Shown here: positions 25,881 to 37,930 of the stretch, one piece after another
Layout: the number at the start of each line of letters is the position of its first letter
Position numbering within the stretch: position 1 is the stretch's first letter
Assembly (NCBI GenBank): GCA_964035545.1
Contig: OZ037769.1
Span: 8,676,429-8,740,428 of the forward strand
Direction of reading: 5' to 3'
Origin: Bugula neritina
Lineage: Eukaryota > Bryozoa > Gymnolaemata > Cheilostomatida > Bugulidae
Length of the DNA: 64,000 nt
Program-made: the position numbers and the translations under genes
Notes under the pieces: model-generated
The model's database searches: none
The model's input: the letters and a program-made list of their open reading frames with translations, nothing else
Told to the model about the DNA's origin: nothing

Positions 25881-28683
25881 CTATTTCTTCATAAAATACA
25901 TGGAGTTTTTTCTTGCTCCTTGTGTTATAGTTCCAAGTCCTATTTTTTCTGCCGCCATCAAAAAATCCTTGCATTCACTCACAGTTTTGATTATTTTGTT
26001 CTGCTGCAGCGTCCTTGCTGTTATCACCTTCTCTTTTAGAGTATGCAACCTCTTTGTCGCATTGAGCTCCAAAAATTGTTCTTCGGTCATTGCCCCATAG
26101 TAACTGCTATTCTGCAAATTCATAACATATATTTCCTGAACAGTCTTTGGAAGGTTCCAAAGATGATTTGCTCCACATTTTCAATTGTTTTATATTTTAA
26201 CAGCAGCTTCGCAACATATATCGTAATTGCTTTGTTCATTATTGCAATTTTTTTTTGAAACACTAACCTCTTTAGCCTGTTCACCCTTTCTTTGAGGCAT
26301 CCCAATGATATTTAATTTCCAACCATCAAGATGCCGCATAACTGCAATTGCCTGTGTCATGCTGCTTGCTTGTACAATTCTAGTCCCTGGCACTCCTTCC
26401 TCAAGCGCATTGCTTGCCGCTTCCAGCACCATGGCCAATCGTAGGACATAACCCTGCATAATTACAATCAAGCAACTATAAGTTTACACAATAAGGTGTT
26501 TACAAACATGTATGGGTTGAGCTGCATCTATGATACTGAATTTCATTAGAAAACAAATCTGGGTGAAAGAGATTCTCACACTTCATATTTTTAAAGCTTG
26601 TGACTTTGAGTTATTGTAACATAGTAATATTTGCAAATATCTGTAGCGTTTTTTGTTACATAGGCATTGAAATTTGTAAAAGCTAGCTTATAAAGTTTGT
26701 AAATTGCCGAAATTTTACTTACAGAAGATTTATTTACCAGTCCCAAAGACGGATCAGCTGCTGGGAGGTCAGACGTTTTTGCCTCCATCTCATCAAAATA
26801 ATGTTCGAACAATGTTCCCGCTTCTGAATTTAGTTTATAGAAGTTCTTCTGAAAAAGTGGCCTCACAAATATTAAATACTAAATAATGCAATACATACAA
26901 TACATTTCAAGTCTCTTAACCAATTAAAATTTATAAAGATCCAAATACATAATTTTAATGAAAATAAACTTTTTTACACACGATTCACTTGCATACAACT
27001 TATAACTTATCCAGTTTTAAAATCCAGCTACATGCCAAACCAGTTACTAGCTATCTTGGCAGATTCAAATACATATAGACTTATACTATTCAGCATATAT
27101 GCATTACTTGAAATTTTACCTCTGAACAATGGTGATTTTGAAACACCTTCAAAAAAAGATTGAACAGATCTTTCCCACTCTCCACTCGCTTTCCTATCTC
27201 TTGAAACTTTACATGGCGCTTTGTGGTGAAGCATATCAAATGGCGGTCCAAAAACCCGTCTATATTGCCTCTCTTCATGAGCTGGTTGAGCAGCCGAGGT
27301 TGAAGAAAGCCTAGAAGTTATATGAAAGATTTTGTATAAAGTTTCAACAGGTAAAATATATTATATACCATTGTACGACACTTCTTTTAATAAATAATAG
27401 AACAGTAGCCAATAAACTGCAAACTACAAGAAAAGGAAATGAAGAAATTTTACATGTACACACTGAACTTTTGTGTACCTGTGTAATTTAATCTTGTTTC
27501 TTCTATTTCTTGTAGGCCTTGCTTGCTGTTTCGGGCCCAGCTCCCACCACCAGATAGTGTTAGCCAAACTCGTCTATCTAGGGAATCTGGTCTTCCCTTA
27601 TTGTCTAGACATTCGAACAAGCCTTCAATCTCATCCAGTATATTAAGATAAGTTCCGTTATTGGTGGATAATTGCTCATGCAATTTTGCCATAGGGATTG
27701 TTTCATTTGAGCAGAAAAGGCGAGAGAGACATGGCTCATTATCTATATATAAAGAAGTTCTATAGTAAATAGCAACAGAAAATTTTTTATCAGTAAAGTG
27801 AAAAAACAATGCTTATCTGAAAGAGCAGTTATTTTTTCCAGCAAAAGTTTAAACTGCAAATATTATGAAACATTGCATAACTACCTTGCGTTGAAAGTCC
27901 ACTAAAACTTGTTTCAGCTTGTTCATTACACACAGTATCTTTCACTCGCTTGAGGGCTGCCAACAGACACTTCAATGCCACTGTTTTTCGAGACCCTTTA
28001 GGTAACAGTAAATAAAAAATACTAATAATTTATCCTAACATACAAGCGGGGGGGGGGTTTGGGTAAAAAAAGCTCTAATCATGCTAAGCAAAAGACTGAT
28101 AAATGGTTTTGAATGAAATTATGTTCTCTTCATAATTTAGGCATTTTAATAGTCATTAGTTAATAAACATCAACATTCATGATCTGTGATTATGATGTCT
28201 AACCTGGAGGAGCAGCCACTGCAGACCAAATTATATTTGGTTCAGTAAAGTTGATCTCATCCCTATGAGTTGAGACAGTAGAAATCCCCATCAATCCAGA
28301 CACAATTGTGAGAACCGGTAGCAACAGCATCGAGATGTTGACAGAGGCTTCTTTTGAAATATCATCTAATAGCTTTACCAGCGGCGTGTTGGGGAGAACT
28401 TCCCATAACGGATCAGGATTTACCTGAAGTAAGTAAAATATGGTTTAAATGATAAATTATTAAATAAAAATACAATTGATCACTTATAATTTCCTAGAAA
28501 TGTTATTCCTTACCAAGATATAGAAGAATAGTTGTATAAATATAATAATGCAAATCCGTAGCTACTAATAACAATTCAAATACTTACATGTTCAGAAGTA
28601 TCTGTAATAGTAATTTCAGTGCATTCTACTGACATAGCTTCACAGTTGAGATTGGTTATATCAGTATCTGCGTTAGTGTCCAT
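25881..28683 (-). CDS. DUF3987 (YfjI-like) P-loop protein carried by the transposon
   Basis: Eight minus-strand exons join with every phase matching: 28683-28588, 28423-28204, 27995-27885, 27742-27479, 27310-27120, 26848-26723, 26453-26268, 26111-25881 (TAA). They encode 474 residues with no internal stop. Recognisable DUF3987 features in order are: an N-terminal helical region (PLWEVLPNTPLVKLLDDIS), a Walker-A-like loop split by an intron (AAPPG then SRKT), a Walker-B-like NILDEIEGLFECLD, a WLTLSGGGSW turn, and GFLQPRLLNQLMKRGNIDGF then FLDRHLI. The P-loop is unusual (A-P-P-G-S-R-K-T), lacking the usual second Gly. DUF3987 proteins are mostly bacterial, phage and plasmid helicase/primase-like ATPases. 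Here the gene is divergent from the transposase and ends about 190 bp inside the left repeats. A role in transposition or element replication is inference. ATG 28683 is used; another ATG sits one codon upstream. Confidence 0.75.
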
Positions 28684-28751
28684 CATATTATAATTCTAAG
28701 TATAAATACCAAGATGGTGTAGTCTGGATCAGGCGAGCTTTACTGCTTTAC

Positions 28752-29135
28752 TGTCTAAACTGACAGCATGACTCTAACAATATTGCAACTACTAAAAATG
28801 GTTTTGTCTTATATACTAATCCATTTGATAAACATCATATTGTGTTGCAAGAAGTATGATTTCACATTTTAGCTATTTTGGGATAGGATCTCACTATTTC
28901 AAAGAGGTGGGCTGAAGTAAACAAACACCTGTGACATCACAGCTGATGCAAGCATAACTGCTGACTATGAATCATTCTACATGCGTAGCTACTGTTTTGG
29001 GGTAGTAATTAAAGAAGCATTAGGTCGACTACTGGCAGCTAGTGGTTATATAGGCTAATTGAAGGTTGATGACATTGTGATTGTGCGTGATGGTACTTCG
29101 AGTTATAATTCCTGTAAACATCCTATTTCATAACA
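28752..29135 (-). repeat. BEL/Pao LTR, left (minus orientation)
   Basis: Reads TGTTATGAAATAGG ... GTTTAGACA on the minus strand. A purine-rich AAAGGGTCGAGTGTAA precedes it, as expected of the 3' LTR of the minus-strand pol fragments. Confidence 0.75.
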
Positions 29136-29381
29136 TTACACTCGACCCTTTAATTTCTATCTATTCACTTAGAGGGAATTAACAATTATATTATTATGCA
29201 TTTAAGATACTAAGCTAAAATACTAATATAGGTATGCATGCAAAGGTTATGGGGTAAATAGGTAAATTAATTTGTGGATAGGCCTATCTAAATATTTGGG
29301 TGGAGCTAGTCTCACACCTTTACTGTTCAACTCTGTAATTGCTAGCTGCACTTTTACCTTACGAATTAAGTCATCTCAGTT

Positions 29382-30030
29382 TTATGTGTTTCTATCTTTA
29401 CTTACACATTTGTCTTTACTTAGCCTGTTATATTCATCTGAAAATGACCCTTTTTGTACCCACTGCATTATAAGATGTTTAGCATCTGTCAAGTCAATAA
29501 TTGTGAGTCTGGGAGTTATGCTACCTTTATGCTTTACCAATCTTTTTCTTTTTGGGGTGATACACGCCAAAGTGGGGAATGTACCACTAATGTTTGCTTG
29601 CCTCACAATTTGTAGGTACCAATTCTGCATCGCCATTGTTTATTATGTCTGCCATAAATGCCACGTAATCTGTTTCATATTTCTGGTCTTTAAGCATTTT
29701 AGTTTTGAGGATATCAAGTCTGTGCACAGCTATTTGTCTATTGTCTGGTAATTGTGGCTTAGCATTTTTAAATGACAGTGGCATGCTGTAATAATTGTCT
29801 TTTCTTTGTTTAATATTGTTGCGCGTGTTATCTAAAAACTTGGCATCTCCCTGTGATATTTTATGAGTAGCAATGCACTTTGTGTCAGTATAATCTTGCT
29901 GTAGGACATTCAAGATATCTGAGCTCAAGTTCTGCTCGTGAGCCATAGCCCTATTGCATGTGGGAAATGAGTTTGTTTCATGCTTACCACGTTTGCCTAC
30001 AATACACCATCCTAGAGGTGTTCTCAGAGC
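29382..30030 (-). pseudogene. BEL/Pao pol remnant: RT start joined to integrase N-terminus
   Basis: The minus-strand frame begins at the Gypsy insertion point with FALRTPLGWCIVGKRGK, the protease/RT linker typical of Pao elements. It continues through LSFKNAKPQLPDNRQIAVHR and GDAELVP. After stops, a second frame gives WYIPHFGVYHPKKK, then jumps to DAKHLIMQWVQKGSFSDEYN, like the region before the Pao integrase. The catalytic RT (including YxDD) and RNase H are absent. It is inactive, with stops and frame changes. Confidence 0.75.
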
Positions 30031-30035
30031 AAAGG
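30031..30035. repeat. 5-bp target duplication of Gypsy A (left)
   Basis: AAAGG directly before the 5' LTR; the same AAAGG follows the 3' LTR at 34768-34772. Confidence 0.95.
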
Positions 30036-30343
30036 TGCTATGTATTGAACTAGCCTTGTCAATACACCACATAGATGCATATTATGACATACCACATTTT
30101 ATGTGCTCGGTTACTTTTTATTCTAATGTCTATTTGTTTAAACTCATTATATACAGTTTTTGCCATATCAATATACAAGCCAGTTGTTATTCTGTCACTG
30201 TTTATCTACATGTATTTTTTATGTCAGTTACTTGTTAGCTTCAATACAATACAGTCATACATTCTACTCTACAGCCAATCTTACTTATACGTGCTTAATC
30301 TTACTGTTTACTCTTGTTTAACATAAATAACAAGAACACAACA
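30036..30343 (+). repeat. 5' LTR of Gypsy A
   Basis: TGCTATGTATTGAAC ... AAGAACACAACA, 308 bp. I see no difference from the 3' LTR. Confidence 0.97.
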
Positions 30344-30363
30344 ACTGGTGTCAGAAGTGGGAT
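30344..30363 (+). promoter_or_regulatory. Primer-binding site of Gypsy A
   Basis: ACTGGTGTCAGAAGTGGGAT directly after the 5' LTR. TGGTGTCAGAAGTGGG-type sequences are common tRNA-primed sites in Gypsy elements; the exact tRNA was not determined. Confidence 0.85.
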
Positions 30364-30386
30364 AAACACAACCATATCATTTTGAA

Positions 30387-33300
30387 ATGGAGGAAGTTAT
30401 AAAACAACTTATAACAACAATGCAGCAACAACAGCAGCAGCAGATGGAGCAATTCGCTCAAATACTGGGACAATTTACTACAGCTGTAAAGCCTGGTGAA
30501 CCTGCACAAAATAAATCTGTAACTGTGCCTAGATTCGACTCTTATGACAGAGACAAGGAATCATGGACTCAGTATTTACAGCGGCTCAATCAACACTTTA
30601 CCGTTTACAACGTAAGTGACGGTGAACAAAAACGAGCTTGCTTACTTTCATGGATTGGCTCAGAATGTTATGAATTGCTGACAAAACTGTATGGCTCAGA
30701 GGACATAACTACCATGTCGTTCGATAATCTAGCAGGTAAGCTTAGCACACATTTTATTGAAACAAAACATGTGCAAGCAGCTAGATATATGTTTTATAAC
30801 TGTAAAATGAAACCTAACCAGTCATACTCAGATTGGGCAGCTGATTTACGGGGTTTAGCTCGTAACTGCAATTTTACCTGTAAAAAGGAAGACTGTGGTG
30901 AAAGTTATGTTGATGATCAAATTCGTGACATAATTATTAAAGAAACTCCACATGCTGATGTACGTAGACAATGCTTATTGGATCCAGATCCTACACTGGA
31001 AAATGTGTTAAAGAAGGCAGCTACATACATTCAAACAGCAGAAACTGATAAAGTTTTGAAGGGTGAGACCTCTACACCTGTTACCACAAATCAAATGTCC
31101 TCAACATACAAACGTCAAAACAAAGGTAGTCAGGGCAAGAGACCACAATTTCACAAGTCTGAAAACCAGACTGCTATGCCAACACAGCCTTCAAAGTTGA
31201 AATCATGTCCACAATGCTACATTAGCCACGATCGTAAACAATGTCCTCATCGTAACAAACAATGTAAGCTGTGCAACAAAACAGGACATATTTCTAGCGT
31301 CTGCAAAACTTCATCAAAATCAAGTGGGAACAACTCTCACTTCGTAGAAGAATCTTCAAGTAGTGTTTACAATATATATGAACGCAAGGGGAAACAAATA
31401 TGGATTAACACTACTGTGAACAACAAACAAACACAATTTCAGTGGGACACAGGCGCTACTTGTTCTATGGTAGGGAACAAAGGCTACGAAGCCCTAGGCT
31501 CTCCACCATATCAACAGACAGACACGGCCCTTCATTCATATGGAAATACCGCTATGCAGGTACGTGGTGAATGCTATGTAACAGTAACCATTGGTCAGAC
31601 TACAAAAAACAATCTTCGATTATTAATAGTAGACTCAGATGAAGGTGTCAACTTACTGGGCGTAGACTGGAGTGACAGTTTTGGACTATCACAACAGGGT
31701 CTATCTGCTGTAGACAGTGACACCGAGGTTACTAACGCAGTACACAATGTTGATACCAAGGTCAAAGTTCTCACAACAAAATATCCCGATGTTTTCAAAC
31801 CTGGAATAGGACATTGTAAAACATTCAAAGTACCAATTTACCTCAAATCAGAACATAAACCTTGTTTTTCTAAACCTAGAGAAATTCCCTATTCTCAACA
31901 TGAGGCCACTAGGGCTGAATTAAACAGGCTTGAAGCTGAAGGTGTCATACAACGTATTAACTTCAGTAACTGGGCCGCTCCTATAGTAGTGGTTACCAAA
32001 CCATCTGGCAAAGTTCGCATCTGTGGAGATTTCAAGCGACTCAATCAGTGCATCTCCATAGATCAGCATCCACTACCAAAACTGGATGATTTAATGAACA
32101 GGCTTAGAGGAGGTAAATTCTTCACCAAACTTGACTTGGCTGATGCTTACCTACAACTTGAGCTAGAAGATGATGCCAAACAGCTGTGTGTGATAAACAC
32201 TCCATTCGGATTATACCAATATAATAGAATGTGCTTTGGAATTGCCCCTGGTCCAGCTCAGTTTCAACGGTGTATGGATACCTTGACTCAAAAATTACCA
32301 GGAGTTGCTGCATACCTTGATGATTTAATCATTACTGGTAAAACGGAGGAAGAACACTGGACTAATCTGACAAACCTGCTTTCAACACTTCAAGAGCATG
32401 GTTTTCGAATACGATTAGACAAGTGTGAATTCTTCAAGCACTCTGTTGAGTATCTGGGTCACACCATCGACAAGGATGGCAAACGACCAACAGCTGCTTC
32501 CATGGCAGCTCTCTCTCAATTACCTCGACCACAGGACTTGCACCAACTGCAAGCATTTCTAGGAAAGGTTAACTACTATGGGCGCTTCATCTCTAATCTT
32601 GCGGATAAAGCAGCTCCACTGTACAAGCTCCTCAAGAATGATGCCACATTCACATGGTCAAATGAATGTGAACAAGCCTTTACCCAGCTGAAGAATAGCA
32701 TTATCAATGCTACTAGCCTGACACACTATGATGAGACAAAACCCCTAATTCTTGCAGCCGATGCGTCATCCTATGGATTAGGAGTTGTTCTCTCGCAGGA
32801 TACTGATCAGGGAGAAGTTCCAGTGGCTTACGCTTCAAAAACATTGACTGACACTCAAAAGAACTACTCTCAGATTGAACGTGAAGCTCTCTCTATTATA
32901 TATGGTGTGACCAAGTTCAGACAATTCCTATATGGACGACATTTTACGCTGGTCACAGACCATGAGCCTCTCACTACTATTTTTGCACCAGGCAAAAATA
33001 TTCCAACGTTAACAGCACAGCGTTTACAACGCTGAGCTCTCATTCTGATGGGTTTCCAGTTTACTATCAGGTACAGGAAGACCTCCCAACATGGGAATGC
33101 TGATTGTCTTTCGAGGTTACCATTTGGTCCTGATAGCAATTTTGACCGGATCGAGCAGCAGGACAACAAGGAGATATCCCATGCAATACAAGAGCAAATA
33201 TTTACATCATCTGTTGCTGGATACAATGAGGTCAGACAGGAAACTGTCAAAGATCAACACCTTCAACGTGTCGTAACATGGATTCAGCAAGGTTGGCCAG

Positions 33301-34430
33301 TCACAAAACCAGATGACAAAGAACTGGGCACTTTCTGGATTCACCGTGACTCCCTGCAACTTGAACAAGGTGTATTGTTGTTGATACGCGAACAAACAAG
33401 TCGTGTAGTTCTACCTCGTTCACTTCAATGCAGAATACTAGACACACTTCATTCTTCACACTGGGGTGTAGTCAAGGTAAAGCAACTAGCTCGCCGCTAT
33501 GTGTGGTGGAGCACCATCAACACGGATATTGAGCTAGCCATAAAATCTTGTGAAGTATGCCAGGAGTCAGCAGCTGCTCCAGACCAGAAGTTTCAAAGCT
33601 GGCCCAAGACAGACAAGCCATGGGAACGCATACATCTAGATTTTGCTGGACCTTTTAGAGGAAAAATGTGGCTTATCTGCATTGATGCTTGTTCAAAATT
33701 TCCATATATTGGACGCATGGAAATAGGGCAGACAACTTCTCGCCAAACATTACAAGTATTAAAGGATATCTTTGCTATAGAAGGTGTACCTGCTACTATA
33801 GTTACAGATAATGGCCCACAGTTTTCCAGCCAGGAATTTACTAATTTCTGCAACAGTTTCCACATCAACCATGTCTTGTCACCTCCATACCACCCACCTT
33901 CAAATGGTGAAGCTGAACGATTTGTCAGAACTTTTAAAAGCTCTGTGGACAAGAATTGTGAGGGAGGAGCATCTCTAGACGAGAGTATCAGACTTACATT
34001 AGCATCATACAGAACCATTCCACATCCTGCTTTGGAATGGAAAACACCTGCAAAAGTCCTGCATGGCCGCCAGCCCAGAGGCTTACTATCCCTTCTCCAA
34101 CCTACTAATCACAAATACCCTAAACATGACAAGCCACAGACAACACAGTTCACTATTGACTCACTAGTGTACGCTCGTAACTACAGTACTGGTCCAAAGT
34201 GGATCCCAGGAACTATCATATCAAAACAAGGAAATGCTATCTACATAGTACAAACAGACAGTGGCAACTGGAAGAGGCATGCTAATCAGCTTCAAATTCG
34301 CCTTCCATCTACAAATATGAACAAATCAGTGGTACCCAACACACCCCAAGCTGATAATAATATTGTCCATCCTCATGAGAGGCGCTATCCAACCAGAGAG
34401 CGCAGACAGCCAGATTGGTACAAGCCATAA
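30387..34430 (+). pseudogene. Gypsy A gag-pol polyprotein, one in-frame stop
   Basis: A single 1347-codon frame from ATG 30387 to TAA 34428-34430, interrupted only by TGA at 33033-33035 within pol. Order: Gag with a poly-Gln stretch near residue 15; a zinc knuckle (CKLCNKTGHISSVC, about residue 295); aspartic protease with WDTGATCSMVG; reverse transcriptase with KLDLADAYLQ and the YLDD catalytic motif; RNase H with AADASSYGLG and TDHEPL; then, after the stop, the integrase HHCC finger (HSSHW ... CEVCQ) and DDE core (HLDFAGP, TDNGPQF, NGEAERF). This is the standard Gypsy order. The stop falls at the RNase H/integrase connection, so it would yield a polyprotein without integrase. It could be a recent lesion, a base error, or read through in life. 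Confidence 0.95.
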
Positions 34431-34449
34431 CTCTTAAGTCTAAATTTGT

Positions 34450-34459
34450 GAGGGAGGAG
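34450..34459 (+). promoter_or_regulatory. Polypurine tract of Gypsy A
   Basis: Purine run GAGGGAGGAG directly before the 3' LTR, the plus-strand priming site. Confidence 0.9.
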
Positions 34460-34767
34460 TGCTATGTATTGAACTAGCCTTGTCAATACACCACATAGAT
34501 GCATATTATGACATACCACATTTTATGTGCTCGGTTACTTTTTATTCTAATGTCTATTTGTTTAAACTCATTATATACAGTTTTTGCCATATCAATATAC
34601 AAGCCAGTTGTTATTCTGTCACTGTTTATCTACATGTATTTTTTATGTCAGTTACTTGTTAGCTTCAATACAATACAGTCATACATTCTACTCTACAGCC
34701 AATCTTACTTATACGTGCTTAATCTTACTGTTTACTCTTGTTTAACATAAATAACAAGAACACAACA
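34460..34767 (+). repeat. 3' LTR of Gypsy A
   Basis: 308 bp, the same sequence as 30036-30343, followed by the AAAGG target duplication (34768-34772). Confidence 0.97.
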
Positions 34768-34772
34768 AAAGG

Positions 34773-35178
34773 GATCATTGATTGCAAGGCCTATTTTAGT
34801 TTCAAGTGGCACTAAAGCTCTGGAGCTGTCATACCCTATAAAAATTCATATCTCTATATCTAAACCTTGTGGTATTTTACCTGCAATGCATTTAAGGTGT
34901 GGCCATCTATTGGCAATTTCTCGTGTGGGTATGTGCTGCTTGTTAATTAGAATGCTGTCCGTACTGTAAGTCTTTCCTACTTGTATCTGCTCATGCATGT
35001 TCAGTCCTCTAATAGTCAAGTTATTGTACACCTTACACTTCATTTCCAAGTTGTCAGCTGTCATTGTTGTTAGTTTAAGAGAAACTGGTTTGCTTGTAGC
35101 TGTTTGTAGCTTACTAACAACTTGGTTGGTTACAAATGCGGTATCTGACATGCTATCTAAAAGTGCATAAGTTAGCAT
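34773..35178 (-). pseudogene. BEL/Pao protease remnant
   Basis: The minus frame has YALLDSMSDTAFVTNQVV, the D-S-x-S-D aspartic protease motif typical of Pao retroelements (peptidase A17 type), then HLKCIAGKIPQGLDIEI. One in-frame stop follows. Beyond it FIGYDSSRALVPLE runs to the Gypsy A insertion point. Its continuation is the fragment at 30030-29382. Upstream gag is missing. Confidence 0.75.
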
Positions 35179-35246
35179 TTCCTCAAGATTTACAGCACAA
35201 CTATACCAACACTTTATTATCTCTATCTCTTACAAGGAGGGTGTAA

Positions 35247-35626
35247 TGTTACGAAATGAGATGTTTACAGGAATTATAACTCGTAGTACCATCACGCACA
35301 ATCACAATGTCATCAACCTTCAATTAGCCTATATAACCACTACCTGCCAGTAGTCAACCTAATGCTTCTTTAATTACTACCCCAAAACAGTAGCTACGCA
35401 TGTAGAATGATTCATAGTCAGCAGTTATGCTTGCATCAGCTGTGATGTCACAGGTGTTTGTTTACTTCAGCCCACTTCTTTGAAACAGTAAGATCATACC
35501 CCAAAATAGCTAAAATGTGAAACCATACCTCTTACAACGCAATAATGTTTATCAAATGGATTAGTATATAAGACAAAACCATTTTTAGTAGTTGCAATAT
35601 TGTTGGTCATGCTGTCAGTTTAGACA
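35247..35626 (+). repeat. BEL/Pao LTR, right (plus orientation)
   Basis: TGTTACGAAATGAG ... GTTTAGACA, preceded by ACAAGGAGGGTGTAA (polypurine-like). It is inverted relative to the left LTR. Confidence 0.75.
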
Positions 35627-35745
35627 TATTTTTTAAGTTTATGTAAGACTACCAAAGAGTAGCATTATTTGAAAGACTGTGCAAAGCCACAGCATCAACA
35701 TAACAGTAGATTAGGAGAGAGAGAAAAGGTAACAAACTTCTATTT

Positions 35746-35804
<59 letters not shown>

Positions 35805-36849
35805 GATTACATTTTTATACTATAAAGTTTCAATAATATGGACTGTAGTTACATGCTATGTTGAATTGTTATTTCATGCTGCTATCTACAATTTATGATA
35901 TACATTGCTAGTGCCTTTACATACATACTTATTATACTACATACATTTTGTTTGCGTTAATATCATTATGCCTTATGTTGTATTATTATTATTTTAGTTT
36001 TTACAGTCAGTATTTGATCAGCATTGGTGATTCAAATAAACTCTGATCACGGCTAAAACCCTCCCTATTCCTAGTCAGGCTGTATAAGCTAGAGTGTCAC
36101 TCTAAAGCAAGAATCATAGCAAAGAGTGTCATTCTATAGAGGGAGATCTCTGCCTGATTACATCACATTACGTAGAGGTAGGTTAAGTAAAGGGCAAAAT
36201 TAGAAACTTACCATAAGAAGTCGTTTTCTTAAACCGAATTAGTGAACTTAGGCTATCTCAATTTTTCCACTGATCGTAATGCTCTAAAAGTACATGTGAG
36301 TATTTGTCTGTATATATATGTATATACAACAATATTTTTAAAATTAGTATTCACACAAATGTATATTATTTCAAGTTTTTGCATAATATTTTTTTACTCT
36401 AAATGAACTTCACACCCAAATTTAGTATGAGTTAAAAATACTTAAGCTACCTATCTCAATTATTTTACTGTTGCTCAGCAATATTGCTATATTTTGCTTT
36501 CAATCTTAGAATTAGGACATGTACATTAAAAGTTTTTACTTGATATTTCAATTGTGCAATTCATTCAATATACCTTTAAAGTTATATATAATTTGCTGGA
36601 TGTACATCTATATTTTTTTATAAGACAAGTTGTTGTATTTCTAGTATAATTAATTGAAATGCATTTGACAAATATATAGTTGTAGTTGAAGTTTAAAAAA
36701 AAATTTGTGATCTAATGAAAAAGTTTGTAGTGGTAATGGTTTTCTTTGCCACATATATAAATAGTTCTACAGTATAATCATACGTTACATAACTACTTTC
36801 AAAAAGACACTTCAACATATTTCTAACTATATGAGTATCATTTTATAGA
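35627..36849. other. Transposon spacer and (TA)n run, no exon recognised
   Basis: It holds a pure (TA)n tract at 35750-35801 and otherwise AT-rich sequence. The 5' end of the transposase gene should lie here, but no exon with a start codon and matching phase could be identified. Confidence 0.5.
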
Positions 36850-37632
36850 TACTACAAACATTGACATGCCTCAGTTTACCCTGATAGCTGGAATAATGCC
36901 ATTGTTTGCTTATGCATACTTTGCTGTCCCAGAGGGAACTCCTTTCAGATGGAAGAAAATTACCAGTTACATTAAAGACCATTTGGCCAAGATTCAAAGC
37001 TATGAAGAGCTTACAAAAATAACTGTGAGTGTTTCTGTTGATTTAGAAACTAGCTTACGGCAATATAATTGATTCACTAGAAATTTAATAATTTTGTATT
37101 TGAAGTTTTTCTAAATATATTTTTGAGAGATGTAATGAAAAAAAAGGAAATGTTGTAAATTAACTGAATATCATACACCGTTGTTAGTAAAATATCATCG
37201 CACAACAGTAAATACGATAACTTTGGTTAAATGCTTAGTTTAAAGTAATGAGATATTGGCAGAAACTCTAGGTAATCGCATGGCTTCCTGTAGAAAGCTA
37301 GTCACATATGGAAATTTTTGAAAACACCCTTTTAATGTTTATGAATTGGATAAGAGGCAATGTGTATTACAAAATAAAATGTTTTAAATTAAAACTAGGT
37401 TGGAGCTAAAAAGCATAAAGAGAGTAACTATGAGTGCAGCAGTTTTTACAAAGAAGTGTTCCGGATCATTGGGGAAGATAATTTGATGGTGTACAACCTT
37501 CCTTTAAAATCTCATATGGTGTTTTTACCAAAAAAGAAGCTATGTTGTGACCAGGTCGGTTAATATTTAAATCATTAAAAGTATTTCATTAGTGTATATG
37601 CGTATCTGGTATTATATATTATGAATAGCTAG

Positions 37633-37930
37633 CAGAGTTGGGGTAGTTGTAATTGGTTGTAATTAATTACATTTACTAAAGTAATTGAATGTAATTTGTA
37701 ATTGATGTATAAGAATTTGATTGTAATTGTAATTAATAAAGAATTGCTAATGTTTTTGAATTTAATGTCATATTTATCAACATATTTTTTACTGTTAAGA
37801 ACAAAGAAGGTTTTCAGTTGTCAAAATTGCCCCAGAAATGAGATTAAATAACATTTAGTACTCTCTTGTTAGGACAAATAATCTTGTAATTGTAATTAAT
37901 TACATTACCATGTAATTGACTCCAACCTTG
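37633..37930. mobile_element. hAT-type MITE in a transposase intron (298 bp)
   Basis: Terminal inverted repeats CAGAGTTGGGGTAGTTGTAA and (reverse complement) CAAGGTTGGAGTCAATTACA, flanked by an exact 8-bp duplication ATAGCTAG (37625-37632 and 37931-37938). The interior is rich in TGTAATTAATTAC. An 8-bp TSD and CA-G start fit non-autonomous hAT elements. Confidence 0.85.

Larger units (their letters stand above)
30036..34767 (+). mobile_element. Full-length Ty3/Gypsy LTR retrotransposon A (4.7 kb)
   Basis: It has identical 308-bp LTRs, TSD AAAGG on both sides, a primer-binding site, a single gag-pol frame and a polypurine tract before the 3' LTR. It sits in the minus-strand BEL/Pao pol, whose reading continues across the insertion once one TSD copy is discounted. 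Identical LTRs mean the insertion is recent, so it is younger than the decayed BEL/Pao host. Confidence 0.97.
28752..35626 (-). mobile_element. Rearranged BEL/Pao retroelement with inverted LTRs
   Basis: Two ~380-bp LTR-like blocks, about 93% alike by eye, lie in opposite orientation: 29135-28752 (minus) and 35247-35626 (plus). Both begin TGTTA, end AGTTTAGACA and are preceded by a purine tract plus TGTAA. Between them, on the minus strand, are BEL/Pao pol remnants (34773-35178 and 29382-30030), with a Gypsy element inserted between the two. Gag and most of the RT are missing. An ordinary LTR element has direct LTRs, so the right end must be rearranged. No target duplication was found at the outer borders. 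Confidence 0.7.

Noticed and set aside
29272-29751. 159-codon plus-strand frame in the BEL/Pao remnant
   Set aside because: It is the antisense shadow of the minus-strand pol sequence; its hydrophobic look is a by-product of that.
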